This document shows, one piece after another, positions 31,735 through 46,500 of a DNA stretch of 64,000 nucleotides. Within the stretch, counting starts at the first letter, position 1, and every line of letters begins with the position of its first letter. This stretch comes from Liolophura sinensis. Taxonomy: Eukaryota; Mollusca; Polyplacophora; Chitonida; Chitonidae. The stretch is taken from positions 23,842,226-23,906,225 of the forward strand of contig NC_088301.1 of NCBI RefSeq assembly GCF_032854445.1, in the 5' to 3' direction. The notes beneath the pieces are model-generated. The model was not told the origin of the DNA. It did not search any database and saw only the letters and a program-made list of their open reading frames with translations. Made by a program: the position numbers and the translations under genes.

Positions 31735-34579
31735 TGAAATTTTATTGAATCAGTTTTTTTTTCTTTTCTTTTTATGTCTTAGTATGAAATAACTTATCCT
31801 CAAGGTTCTTCATACATACTGATGGTCAGTTTTAGTTGACCAGGGTCAGGATTGAACCAGGAAACTTAAGACTATAAAATCAACTACATTGTACGTGTGT
31901 TTTGGCACTCGTCATTAGTGAGACAGAGCAGGTCATGGTCTACCAGGTGTCAGTATACTGTAACTGTATGGGGTGCCAAGTCTGTGGCGTGGCATTTAGT
32001 GGAGCATCACTTTAAATATGTCTGTCACTAGTTTACAACACCAACACCCAAAGAAAAAAAAAACAAGTCTGGTGTATTTGATATGGCGTTCCAGTGAGTC
32101 TGCACTGTTGATTATCTATACTAAATAGAAGACATAGTCGTGATATAACTTGTTGAAAGCAAGGATGAAGTTCAGGCAAAGCAAATCATTATGGTGATTA
32201 GCTATAAATATGACGAAGAAAAACTCAAGAATGTTTTTTTTTCTTTTCTACAAAGATTTTATTATTTGCTTTGAGTTTGTGGAGGTGGTTTTCCTCCACA
32301 GTGCATGAGTGGCTGATCCTATATAGGTTGGAGATTTTACGAGTACGCAGGTCAGCAGCCTGTTTGTCTGTCTGCTTGTTCCACTGTCAGCTAGGCCAGA
32401 AACAGCCAATCTGTTAACAGGGACACATATGAATATAATAGAGAGATATTAAATAAGTGACACATGTAAATCAGTTCTGCAACAGCCCCACACCTCTATC
32501 CATCGTCTGTCCTGACTGTACAAACTGAGCAGTTATCAATTACAGAAGAAAGGGTACCTTAATCTTAATTTATTACAAAATCAATATTACTTCTCTAAAT
32601 CCGTGTCAAACTGTACACATAGCACAGACTGAGTCTTCACGCAGCTGAGACAGAAAACAGCTGCTTCAGTGACAATATATGCGCCGAAAAAAACACATTA
32701 CATGTAGCTCTCCAGCATGAGAGATGAAAGCGGTACAGAAGTTAAAATGAGAATGACTTTTCTAAATATCAGTCAAACTCTATATGTAGCACAGATGAGT
32801 CTTTAAACACTGAAGTGAAAAAAAAAAACATTTCCACAAGCTCTCAAAGGACAAAGCTGTGTTTAGACTTATTAAATCTAACCCAACGAAGTCCTCCACA
32901 AACTACACCAAGATAGCTCACCTCAAACTTTTCGCATACATGGCATACAGTAAATGTCACATTTCTTCTTCTTTCAGATATCTCCATTTTGATTTTGATT
33001 CACCCAATTAAAACTACTGTTCTTTTCCTTTGAAGGAACTTCATGAAATTCTTTGATTTTTTTGCATTTCTGAATCTCTCGTAAACTTCAGAACAGCTTT
33101 ATAAATACAGTTCAGGTAACTGAAGTGGTCTTGAAATATCCTCAGGACAAGCTCATGTTCTAAGGGTAATATTCATAAATCTGATTGCCAAAGTGACAAG
33201 TCTTTTTTTTTTTTCCTTTGAACCTCAATGAAGGACGATGTACCCTTTAAAGAATAGTAATTGTCCAAGGGAATACTTTGATTTTAAAAGTTTAAAGTTT
33301 TTCTGATCAAGTTAAAAGCTCTTAAAATGTTAGGTCCTACAGTGGCCTGGCAAGACCATCCAAGAAGTGCCACAGTCTGCTATTATCCTTGCTTGTCTTC
33401 CTAATTTTCCTAATGAAAAAACTTTCAACTTGGGTACCGCCCCCGTCCCTCAAATTAAACAAACAAATCTATTTTCTTTTGACACATACTTCATTTAACT
33501 TTTACAGGAAGGATCTTAAATGTTATCTTTCTATCTTAAATTTTGTAACACTTTAACTGAGGTGTTCCAGCAACTTAGTCTTTCTGTCCTTTGTACATAA
33601 CCACAACACTTAAGGCCATTCATTGAATCACAACCGATAAAAATTTGTGAGCATCTCGGATATCAATATACAGAAGAGCATATTAGTGACGGAAAGGGTA
33701 CAGGTAAACAATAAAATCCCCTGTGAGTTTTCAAATCCAGACAGACGTTTTCTACAGCAATGCTAAAACAAGACCAGCTTTTGTAATACAGTTTTCCAAC
33801 AGATTCCCTTGCAACTTGAACATGGGACATTCATCGTTACTTACATCAATGCATCAGTATAAAAGCACTTGATTCACCTCAATTTCAGGCTAAAGACTAA
33901 CAGCATGGCTTACAATTTCCAAAAAGATGTCATTTGACCAATCCTGGAAAACACTGTGTATCTGGGAAGAACACATGTTTACCTGTACAGTAGAGATTCA
34001 TAAAGCTTCTATGGAGTTAAGTCCCTTGAGTATTTTATGCTTACATACAAATTTTCCCGTCGAAAACCTGGGTGTTGATTCATTTGAGCAATAACTACCA
34101 AATAACCTCTTAACCACAATACGAATTTTACAGCAGAAGTCTAAGAAAAGGAAAGTGGAACAAAGGAATGCTGTTTGTTCAGTAGTTTCTAAACTTTTAT
34201 GAAGATGAGCCCAGATGTCTTAACAATGTTTCTACGGCAGAAAACACTGACTGTATATTCCAACGGTGTTACAATACACATGAATTAATAGGCCAGTAAA
34301 GAACAGTTTAGCACATTTACATAAGCCTTTTAACATCCTGTTATAACCTTAATGTACGTGCATAAATAATTTTAAAGCTTTCCCATGATGCCTCTGCATC
34401 AGTGCCACTATCTTTACCCTAAAATCCAGAAGATCCATTGATAGGTTTCACTTACCGCAAGTAGAGTAACTCTTAAAAATGAAATCTTCATTTTGACTCA
34501 ATATTTCATTTTGCTTTCATAATGAGTAATGATGGCAAAATCAAATGCTGGAATATTAAGTCAAGATGATTCTTGCATT

Positions 34580-34790
34580 TTTCTGTTAAAACTATTTGTG
34601 TGTATTTCTAAAATTTTGCCTGAGGTGCATTTTTGGAGGTAAATAAATCTCATAAAGTATAACTTTTGGTGGTGAAACTCACATTTCCTTAGTAATATAG
34701 TAGGATTTTGGTAGGATATCACCCTACCAAAAAAACCCTCAAAAGCCTTTCTCAGATCTATAGACTTTCAGAATCTGTAAACTTACTTAG
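34580..34790 (-). repeat. Family D interspersed repeat
   Basis: Reverse match: GGTGCATTTTTGGAGG, GATTTTGGTAGGATATCACC and CCCTCAAAAGCCTTTCTC mirror the 23070 copy. Confidence 0.6.
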
Positions 34791-36736
34791 TGATGAAGTC
34801 AAATGCATCAGTTTTGCACTTGACATATTCATTTAATTTTGATCTTAAAGCAAAATCAAGATACAGTAGATGGAATGGTAAAGAAGTGTAGATTCTGCCA
34901 AGCTTAGAGTGTGCAAATATCGACAACAATACAACTCACAATCAAAAACAATGATGCGATAACACAACAACAAAGCCACCTGTCTCTTGTAAGACATACT
35001 TACAGGAGTCATTTTTATCAACTTGTACTGTTTGTACGCCTTTTAAAACAAATTTATGAACATGTTTGCAATACCATATAAAGTGCTAATAAAAGATAAC
35101 AAGCATAATCTCATGAAGTTTTCCATGTTGTGGTCTACAAAATATTAATTAATATGGTCATTAATGTACCATGCTTACTTACTTTTCTGCCTTTCAACTT
35201 TCTGAAAATATCATCACGGTTCGAAGTAAACATTCACCTTATCCGGCTGTGGGAAGGAGAAATTCACTTGAAATGGAGGCCAAGGAACATGTATGCTTGA
35301 TGCCAATGATGCAATATGACAGGCGGAGTGATACAAATCGTTTTGTCCAGACCACCATGATCATATTCCCCTTAATAGCTCAGGAGATTTGTTAGGTTCA
35401 TGTTACGTTGGAGTGGTCTCCCATTGGGGGCTTTGCCAATATGCTTTACCGATAAACCAGACACCTTTTCACATTTCAGTAAAAAGCTTGGAAATTTTCT
35501 GAAAATAGTATATCCCTAATTCCCTAGAAGCTCTTTTGTACTTTTACATGTTAGGGCACATCTAAGCCCACATGCTAAGAATCAAAATGTTTCACAAACA
35601 AATGTTTCCTGCTCCAGCATTACAAAACATTGTGTATTTGCTAAATCTTCCTCAAGCTGGCAAAAATATACTTGTTTGATTTCGGTGCTCAACAAGAAGC
35701 ATAACAATTCAAAACTACACAACAGTGCAATGAAATTTCATGCCAATATCAATAACAACAACAACAAACATAATACTGAGTCATGACAAAAATACAACAC
35801 CAAGAGCACCCTGCCAAGTAAAAGATGACTGCAGACACACAATACTACAATCAGCAGGTGTATATTAGAGAAAAAATCTGGCAAAAAATATTGAAAAACT
35901 TTCTGTCAACATACCTACAGCATATGAGGTAAAATACATCAGATCTAATAGATAAATTATATGTGATAAACGAAGAAATGGTACTGATACTGTACATTCC
36001 AGATGGTTTTAAAAACTACATGGCAATTGTAGCTGTATAAAACTCTCCAAGATAAAACATAGAATGCAGAACTGCAATAAAAAATATTTTTCAAGTAAAG
36101 GGAACTCTGTATTACCTTATTCCAGCCTACTCTGACTTATACTGGCAGTATTTCAAGGCCATGGGAAGAGATTTGTTGGCTCATTAATTTTTCAAGGAAT
36201 TATGCCAGATAAGAAACTGCAACAGTAGTTCAAAAGCCTCACCTTGAAAGCAATTCACTCCAATTCGCTCCTTAAAGCTTTATATTCATCAGTCAATAAT
36301 GAACCAGCCACATGTATATAATTGCCAAAATATGCCATGCCTCTAAATTTGGCAACACTCTGAACTAAAAAGCCTCCAGCGGGATAAACTTCAAGGGGAG
36401 ATAACCTAATAACTCTATAAGGTGTAATTAATGTGAACTCGGCACAGCCGCACAGTTACATTATATTGTATATTCTAATAGACTAGGAGCGCTTACTGTC
36501 AGTACATCTACCTGCAAGTGGATGTTTCACACAATAGGCCAGCCTATTTTAAAAAAATGAGTCTGTGTAAACTTGTTAAATACACAAACATCAAACAATC
36601 ATTTGCTTCAGTTTTCATCAAGTCCCACTGAGTTATTAGTTTATACACACAAAACAGGTCTCCAGCCAGTATTTGGTTCTCGTTTTGAGAAATATGTTAA
36701 TAATATTACTATATTACAGAAGCTATACCGGTACAT

Positions 36737-36759
36737 ATATATATATATATATATATATG
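36737..36759. repeat. (TA)n microsatellite
   Basis: Pure TA run; another at 37215-37233 with a following ACCGGTTC. Confidence 0.95.
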
Positions 36760-37350
36760 TACAAATGCTATATCAGCTGGAATATATATTGTGGATTTGC
36801 ACTAAATGCACAGGCATGTACTACAAAACTTTTGCTGTGTAGCTAAGCTAATCTCAACCTGATCACACATCTGCTGTTTTCGCTGCTACTGTTCAACGCT
36901 TGCTAATAATTGCTACTTCTCGTAATATATAAAGGATTCGTTTCCTCCGGGTTTTTTTTGTTTTTTTTTAAGCCCTAGAGCAGCGTAAAATTGCCAACAC
37001 TAACTTGTATACTATTTACAAGCACACGGCATATAAACCATCTTCATTGCATTTGCCTGACTAGATTGTATAAGTTACCTGGTAAAGTTCAAAGAGCACT
37101 CAACTTTCTCTTCTCGTTTTACTTTCTTGTGCTCAGAAAAAAGAGTCTTGGTCCTTGGCTATATTTAATATACAATATATACATAATTAATGACACGCCA
37201 TTATACAGACTTGTGTATATATATATATATATACCGGTTCAACTCTAGTTAATTTCCAGTTCAATTTCACCTATTAGAGAAATGACACATTTCTACACTA
37301 CTGACATCTGAGTGATCTCCAACAGTGCTGATATTGGACACATTCCTCTG

Positions 37351-37545
37351 TTACAGACGTTCTCCAAACAGGGTCTGTATTGGCACCATATTATCTCCAC
37401 TGCCATACTCCATTTCACCTATTGATCCAGCGTTCATAGACTCCTCCCAGTCAGTATTGCCTCCCTCTTCGTCGTCAGTACGTATCACAGATTCCTCGTC
37501 AGTTCTGTAACTTTCGTCATCAGTTGTGTATCGACCAGCCAGTTC
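37351..37545 (-). CDS. DTN: Dystrobrevin terminal coding exon: acidic RTD repeat tail, part 2
   Basis: [20 protein letters not shown] then [15 protein letters not shown] and finally [11 protein letters not shown] and TAA at 37351-37353. Acceptor TTCTTCTGCAG. The end does not resemble the human DTNA C-terminus that I can recall. Confidence 0.85.
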   Translation of the reverse strand, partial: ELAGRYTTDDESYRTDEESVIRTDDEEGGNTDWEESMNAGSIGEMEYGSGDNMVPIQTLFGERL

Positions 37546-40500
37546 CTGCAGAAGAATTTACAAGTAGAAATTCAGATTATTACATATTTGAATATACCTC
37601 TCCACAAAACATAACTCTAAGAAAAAATTTGTGCGCTTCAAACAGAATGGACATGATTTGTCTTGTATTACACAATGAGAGACCAGTGCATTTACTCAAA
37701 AAGACTAAGCTACTTAATCTAAAGCTATAAAACCAATGTGATTTCAAATTCATAAATTATAAAGAATCAATATGATCTAATCACCAGAAATTAACATACT
37801 CTGCCAAATTTTGGAAAAAACTGTTGATTTTTACACACATAATTTATCTGCATGAGCTCAAGCAATTAGATGTTTACACGAAGTTTATTGATGAGGTTGG
37901 TTTTTGAAAGCACTTAACACTTAAGGAAGCCTAAAGCTTTCAAACCAAACCTTTATTTGCATCAAATCAAAAAAAAAAAACAGAATTAAATACGTAGCCG
38001 ATGGTTTTATTTAAACAGAGTTTGACACAGCATCTTCTGCAACATAGCTTGTACTAATATCATAATGGGCATTTTCGAAGCGAACAAGTCGGCTTTCGAA
38101 GAAGAACTAGATTCTCAAAATGCAACAAGATGAGGACACCAGAAATACTTTTAACAACAATCACAGCGATTCAAGAATTCTAGAGAAAAATCTACAAAAA
38201 TTATTTCTCGAAGAAAGTGTGAGAAATGTCAATATTACTGGTTTTCTGTACAACCCATAATATCCACCCAAACTCAACACACTCAATACATCTATTTTAG
38301 AGTTTATATGGCCAGTTATCTCCCCTTAGTCCACCTCTCCTATGAATAGTTTTATACTATGCATACAACATTTTTTTGTCCACCAACATCATTGTAATTG
38401 TACCAAAGTCACCTCACTGTTTCCTGTATTACGATTTTGGGACACGAGGAATGTTCACAGCTTTTACGTCTTAAAATTACTTTCTTACCTCAGCTCTCCA
38501 AAAAAACATTTCAGTGATAATGTCAATATTGGTACTACTACAGTGGCTACTAGTCTCATGATATTATATTGTAAAAGTTATGAAGATTAGGGCAATACAA
38601 TCTACTTGCCACTCTGTGCTCATAGAAATAACAATGTCAGATACAGCAAATCTGATGATGAAAGGGAGATAACCGAGGACAGACATATAACAACCATAGA
38701 CACATTCAAAACCAGAAGCAATCTAGAAATTAACACTAAAATAAATCATCATTCACAAGTTTCAATACGGCAACGTGCTGGCAAACATCACACGAGTCTT
38801 GATGATGTAAAGACAAATGAAACTACATGTATTAGCATCCATGTGCAAGCTACTTAACATCACACTACTTTGCCTTCTGATATAATAAAAGCCTGACACA
38901 TATAAGCCAGACACCAGAAACCTATAAGCCAGACACCAGTCTCAGTCAGTGTAATCTGCTCTCTTGTGTGAAAGTTACAAATGTGACACCAAAAAGTTAA
39001 AACAGTGATCTCCACTACTTCCCCTGGAGATGCAGCTTTCTTTAATAAGTTCATAGGCTTTTTTTCTGATAAAGAGGCTAAATATTTACACCTCTGTCAG
39101 TTCAAAATTAGTTTTCTGAATGTTTTTATAATAATGGTAAATCAGAATGAATTAAAACTGGGTACATGTACTGAGGCAAGTTCTGGACCAAGTTTGACTT
39201 TCTGACTTTCGCTTATTTTCAACAAAATTATGGTCAGTTTTGTTCTGCGGGGAAACACCAGCTATTATTTTAATTAATATTAATTATCTATTATTCTGGA
39301 TGGAACATGTGTTGCAAAATTTGCAGTACTACATGAATGCTTGTCGGTCAAACTTACTTTTTACCTATCCTACCTTTATGAGGGTGTGTGGTTAACGAAA
39401 AGTCATTTTAGACCGAGACTTCAATCTGGCTCATGAAGTGCAAATTGTACCACAGAGTATGCAGTATGCAGCACTGTTAATACGTAACTAAGTTAGCATG
39501 CAATTTTAGTAGCAAACTGAACATAGTCACTCACAAAGACAACATCAACGCTAAATTGTCCCAAATCAGAATTCCACAGGGGGATGTGAATCTAAGGATA
39601 AAAAAGTTTTATATCAAACAAACTGAAAAAGAGATTTTTCTTTCAACGAAAAGCATTTCCATCTGGCTTTAATGTTATTTACTTAAAAATCTGCACCCCC
39701 CCCCCCCCGTCCCCCCCAACCAACAAAAAAAACAACAACACAAAATTCATGTTTTAAACTGGCTCACTCTACTTCTTTATTTCATTTATTGGTTTCTTGT
39801 TTATAGTAATTTTTTTACCTAATCAATCCCCAACATAAAACTATTAAGTGCGAAACACACAACCAAATTACTGTAAAAAGCCCAAAAACACACAGAAGAA
39901 CAATGCTGAAAAAAAAAATGATTTGTTAAGCATTAAAAACACATAGATAATAAGTAACAAAAAAAGATTAATCACAAAATCTGCATCACACAAAACAGCC
40001 CATGCAAAATAAAAAAAACTTATAAGAAAGAAAACGATTAACGACCTTAAGGAGCAGATGTGTTGGCCTTACTTTGGGATGATTATCATAGAGCTCTGCA
40101 TCCTCCTCGTCCGTTCTGATGACACTCTCGTCATCTGTTCTCACATAGGAATCACAGTCATCATTGGTCAGCCGGTCATCATCCGTCCTCGTGTACATAT
40201 CACCGTCGTACCTGCGAGCAAGGTATTCTTGTTAAATGTATAATCAACTGAAATTAAATATTTTGTGCTTTTGCCAATTATGTTTACAAAGTACCGCCCA
40301 TATAAACAGTCTATGTATGTTTATGATGTATTACAACCTATCGTCATACATTCAATCAAAATATCTTGAAACATTCTGAGAGAACTATGGTCTGCAGAGA
40401 AATAATCTTGAGTACAGCGTAAAACACCAATCAAATAAATAAATAAAATAAATTAAAGTCTTGATCTAGAATAGATTTTATTCTCAAGATTTGTAAATCA

Positions 40501-43500
40501 ACATTTTCTGGAATGTATTTAAATCAGCATTAAAGACAATAGAATTATCGGCTGCACTACTCACTGCTCTTGTTCATTATCACTGGTGTTGCGACTGCTG
40601 TGAGCGCTACGGTCTCGCCTGGCTCGCAACTCTGCTATGAACTGCTGCTCCTGCGCTAGTCTCGCTCTCATCTCCTCTCGCCAACCTGACACGTCGTCCG
40701 ATTCCTGGGTGTGGAACAACTCCCCTGAATCCAGCCCGCCATTGGCTGAAAACACAGCCATGAACCAATGAAAACTTCTTAAAAGAACTGAACTAACCTT
40801 AAACTAAAACACATATCATCTGAAATGCTCTTTTGTGTGGATTCAAAATATGGTTTTCATGATTTGTATTTTCCACTTTTCTTTTACAGTGAACAAAATG
40901 CAAATAAAGATTGAAATTTTTATGGCTGGCTTTGAAACCATATTGAACAACTTAAAGCACAAGACTGACTGTGTTTTAGCTGTGAAACACAACATGATTA
41001 TACATGTGGTACTATATCTGTATCTGTTTTGAACATGAAAATACAACAGTTTGAGTGCGTTCAGCAGCTTACAAGTATCTGTGACGTCACTGTCTTTCAG
41101 TCTTTAATTTTGACCCAAAAGTCTACTGCAGAGAAGAAATGCTTCTGGCATTTCATTCATTGTTTAAAAAAAAAGAAAAAATAAACTATCATGACAATAT
41201 TTGGCATCTACATGATGCATAGTTTATTTAAAGGTATTCCCCTCTTCTAAGATGACAACAAAGAGAAGAAATTGAATGGCTATTTGCTGAAACCAATATC
41301 ATGTCTAAACAGATGGCAAGGTGACCTTAACCCAACACCCTATTTACGGTGAACTGATCTTAAATTTTGCCCCCAAAAGTGATTTGTTTGGACCCAATCA
41401 GTGTCATAAAATATTACTTCTGAGAGCCATTTTGAAAAGAAATTATCCTCCTTTGAAAAGAAGCCATCCCAAGGAAAGTAAAAACCACCATAGGACTGAA
41501 CAATTAGCTGTGACAGAATGTGTTAATACATGTATTAAGTTATAGACAAAGCATCTGGAAGGAAGGAGGGGGGGTGGCGGGGCGGTGGGAGGTAATTTGT
41601 TACCTGTTTTTGTAATTTCTCCTTCTCCATCACTTCCACTGGCCTCTGGCAAAAAAGGAATCCAATACACAATATGTCAAAACCGAATAACTATCTAATT
41701 TGTCACTGATTACAACTATAGTTAATGTTGTATGAAAACCAATAAATTCAAAGAGTGTAGCGTGGTACATATGAATAAATATCAGTTTAAATATCAGTTA
41801 AATATCAGAAACTCATGACAAAAATTCCACTTTGCAGAAAAAAATCAACAATATTTCATGAGCTGTATTTTACCTAAAGCTTAGCATTTTTCCAGTGACA
41901 CATTTTGCTGGATTATAGTCGACTGATCCACCATACAGAGTCAATCAGGAGTTTTTTAGGTACCATGATTAATTTCTTATAAGAAAAACTTAAGTGTTAG
42001 CATAACAAAAATGCATTTAGAGTGCATTTTTACACACCAAACCTTAGGTGAAATACAGTATGTCTATTAAAATGTCCATCACCTCTGTATCTAATTCACC
42101 ATTACCTTAATTACATAATTCCTCTACCTTTAAGGCATGTGAAAGAGCAACTTTCAGTGCAATATATGCATATTTATAATTTGATTCTGGAGACAGAACT
42201 ACATGTACATTGATTTGAATGGTCAATTTCAGGGCTACACAGAAAGAATAATTTTATCAGTCTACAGAGAATACTGCTTTCAGAATACAACTGAATAAAC
42301 ACCTTGTAAACATGGGAAAAGATTCAAGAATTACAGTAACACCTTTTTACCACATCTAAAAATTTGAGACAAATTTGAGGAAGTAAACATTATTGCCCCT
42401 TAAGATCAAAGCAGTCAGTCCCTGCAGATGGTGCTCACTGCTGACATTTAAGTGGAATATTCTTGAGTGTGGTGTAAAACACCAAATAAATAAATAAACA
42501 AATAAATGAGCAGTAAAACAATCAGCTTTCAGATTACCAAGCGATACAGAAAGGCAGAAAAAGAAAGCCAGAAGATGTCAAAAGCTTCCAAATATATCAA
42601 CCACCTACTTTTATAAGTATTTTTAAAATGAGTGTAATGTCATTTTTTTAACTGCAACAGCACAGAGCCTTCTCAAAGGTCACAAATCCTGTTTCACTCA
42701 CCAGAATTTAACTCCTTAACAAGAGAAGACATAGCATTTGTCACCGAATCTGCCGCTACCAACAAATCATTCCTGAGGTTTCGGGCGTTTGCCGCTGAAC
42801 CAGGCATCTGTTGGAATGCCTGTCTCACATCTCCTCCCAGGCCAGACAGGGAGTCCATGGGAGTACTCGGGGTACTGCCCCTCCCACCTCCCGGCAGCAT
42901 GCCTGTCGTTGGTGACTGACCACTTCTAGAGCGAGGGCTGCTGTTAGGAGTGGACCGTGGGGAACCATGATTCTGAAAACAAAAACAGATGCAATCCTAT
43001 TAGCAGACTGTGAACTTACACAACAGAAAACAGCGAGTTACATTCCCAGCTAACAAGAAGCCCCACCCCACCCCCACCTCCCTAACACTCCCCACCCCCA
43101 AAACCCACTGAGCCAAGTGTGTCAGAAAATTACAATTATTGAAACCTTAACTGTGACGCGTGTGGAAGTGTGGCTGAAAATTGCAGTTGTTGGTACCTAA
43201 ACTGTGAGAAGTGAGGAGGTGTGGCTAAATATTGCAATTGTTGAAACCTAACCTGTGAGGAGTATGGTGGTGTGGCTGAAAATTGCAACTGATGAAACCT
43301 TAACAATGAAGAGTGTGGAAGTGTGGCTAAATATTGCAATTGTTGAAACCTAAACTGTGAGGAGTGTGGTGGTTTGGCTGAAAATTGCAACTGATGAAAC
43401 CTTAACAATGAGGAGTGAGGACGTGTGGCTGAATATTGCAATTGTTGAAACCTAAGTTCTAAGTAGTGTAGAACTTTGACCAAAAACTACAATTGTTTAA

Positions 43501-46500
43501 ACCTGTTCCGTGAGGAGTGTGAAAGTGTGTCAGAAAATTGTAGAAGTCGAAATGTAACCTATGAAAAGTCTGCAAGTCTGGCTGAAAATTACAGTCGTTG
43601 AAGCCTGCACAAACAAAGAAACAAATAAACTATTAAAAAAAAAAACCCAAAAAACACACCACACCCAAGACAGAATTGTGGAATTTCTTTCTGATCATAA
43701 ATTTTTTATCAGTTTTTATCATCACAAAACCAACATTAACTTCCTTTTCTAACTCTGATATTGAAAGCCAATTGAAACACTGGCTCCAGTGAAACTAAAC
43801 ATTCTGACTGCGCTTGACTTCTGTGTTAGAACCATTGCCAGATTTGATGCATTCACTGTCAATAATTGCAGATTTATGGTTCTAATTGTTTAATTTTCTC
43901 TCTCAAGAACAACTGCATAAATCAATGTCAACAAAGGAAAAATAAAAAACACTGGAAACTCAAGAGCACCCAGCTCCTATAAGATTAGCTTCAGCTTGTG
44001 TCACTGCTGTAGCATCATAATACAAATTATACTCATAAATCAAACAATTTGTAACAATTCAATGTTCAAATCTGATAAACCAGACTCTCATTGATCATCC
44101 ACTCTCTATTCGATGTTTATCACAGCTTCTGTTACAATTTTCTGAGAACAAAAAAAACATGTTCTTTATTTGAACTGCTGAGCCTGTGTCCTGCTGGTTT
44201 CGTATGGATACATACGACTGCATGTAAGCGACCTGATCAAACATCATAGCCATGTACATGTGTGTGCTGTACACATCTGGAGACAAATATTATCACTTCT
44301 ATTGACAGAATAGAAAATAATTACACCAAGTTTCTCAAAACTATTTTTTATCATCTCAGTGTGATTTATGACAAAGAAACTGACACGTACAAACACGGCA
44401 AGGATCCTTTGACAAAAGACATGCACATATACTGAATCTATTCACTTTTTTTTTTTTACAAACAACATTTCAAATTTTTTAATAAGTGAATTTTTTTTTT
44501 TAAGACAAATAGCACGAAAACTTTATATAACTTTCCTACAGGCAAAAAGGCTGTAACATCGTTATTTATGAAGACCATGCAAGTACATGTATATGATAAG
44601 AGTTTAAAAATGAAAATGTTCTGCTTAAGCGTTTTTCTCATCCCAGCCAATCAGTTCCAGACCAATGAGGTAGGTTCAAATCAGCGTATGATTTCGTTGC
44701 AGCTTCAAGTCAGAAATAGTTGACAATTACCTGGCAAAGAGGGATGGTTTACTTTGGACAACATGCTTGCCTCGACCCATAAATGTGACAGCGATCACAT
44801 AAGTGAAATATTCTTCACTAAATAAAGTAAATAAGTAAATTAAACAATGAAGGAACGACTACTGCTACCGAATGATGAAAAGAGGGTGTCTTACAGATGA
44901 AGATACCTTTAGCAGCTTCATCAGACTCTCTAGCTGTAACATGAGCTCTTTGCGACTCTCCTGCAGTGCCTGCATGCGCGACTCCAGTTCATCTTTGCGT
45001 TGTCGTAGTAGCCTCAGTTCGGCAAGCAGTGTTGGGTTGTACTCTGCAGCGCTGCTCCGCTTGGCATGAGCCTCTTGCTCCACTCTTAGTCTCTGGATTT
45101 CTTTCATGATTTCCCTAAAGTAACAGACAGAGAGAAATACAAGAACATGGAAAATGGTAATGTAGGAATCGTTGGAATTCTTCAAATGTTTTCTGTACAT
45201 TCAATATAAACACAACAAATTTTAGACTTGTTCAGAGCATAACTGGCTAACATTACCTGTGTAGATTGACTTTTGGTGCAATGGTTGCCTTTTGAAAACA
45301 AAACAATGGAAGTAGAAGTGATGCTATTATTTTGCAGAAGATTACATGAACAATGAGTGTCGCACTATTGCACATGTGTGAAAGATGCCTAGTCATACAG
45401 TGAAAATTATTGAGGCATCTGGTGTGAAAGTTATCTTTTCATGAGTCTTTTTTTATTATATGAAAAGGTTGAAAAAACAGTATTGCACTTTAGATGAAAA
45501 AAGTGTTCGTGAGACACTTTGAATAAAAGTTGCCATAATTTTGATACTGACAAAATGTAGTGCTTTGTATGAATACTGTTGATGTAGATGCCAAAAAAGA
45601 TGGAAATGCAGTATAATGTCATTCATTTTACATCAAAGCACAAGTCGCATACCAAAAGACCCCCCCCCCCCCCCCCGGACAAAAAAGAGGAAAAGTGTCT
45701 AAATGTTTATCAGAATGAAAGGAATTGAAACCGAATGAGTCCATCATGTTTCACACAAAAGGATGTTTTTTTTTACACAGAAACACCGAAATCCAACGAC
45801 GCACACATGCAAAGGGCGGACATTCAAGATATAACACATTGTACAGATCAACAAGTTACAACTGTACAAACTGGCTGCAGCATTCCCACCTGTGTTGATG
45901 ATCCACCCATCTAGTAGGGCGCAAACAAATATCTAGGCCAAACTGGAAGCTATTTGAAAGAAGAAATTCTTTGTTTTTCCTCGTAGAAGGATGGAGATAA
46001 GGGTGAGGAGGGGAGGATTAGAGAACTAATTTACTTTGATTTAGCCAAATTAAGGAAAAAATTGATTTACTGTTCTCTGTGTCATGTTGCATGAAGTATG
46101 ACAACGCAACCTCACAGATCACCATGGAACTTAGTGTGGGGTGACATCAAAAGCTACAGTGTAATTATGTAACAAGAAAGTATGTAATTACAAGAAATTA
46201 TGTAATTACAAGAAATTATTGTTGCCATAATATCACTGACACGATGTTGAGAATGGAAGTTTCCACCCAAGTAAACTGAATAAACCAAATCAGAATATTC
46301 TGAAATATTAATTGTTACCTCTGTCAAGGAGGATCTGTTTTTGCCACTGGTAATTTTTCTGTCTGTCGGGAACTTTATGGAAAAAGTTTTGGGTGGATCT
46401 GAATGAAACTTTGTTTAAAGCCTGTCCTTGGGCCAGGCGCTAATCTCTAACATTTTGGTAGTGATTTGGTGAGGGATCTGGAAGAGAACCTGAAAGTTTG

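Larger units (their letters stand above)
31735..37350. other. Gap between convergent DDX24 and dystrobrevin ends
   Basis: No coding exon recognised in 5.6 kb. Probably in part the dystrobrevin 3' UTR. The nearest TTTATT (AATAAA on the minus strand) that I noticed lie near 32566 and 32256, which would make it nearly 5 kb; a nearer variant signal is equally possible. Holds a family D copy and a (TA)n run at 36737-36759. Confidence 0.45.
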
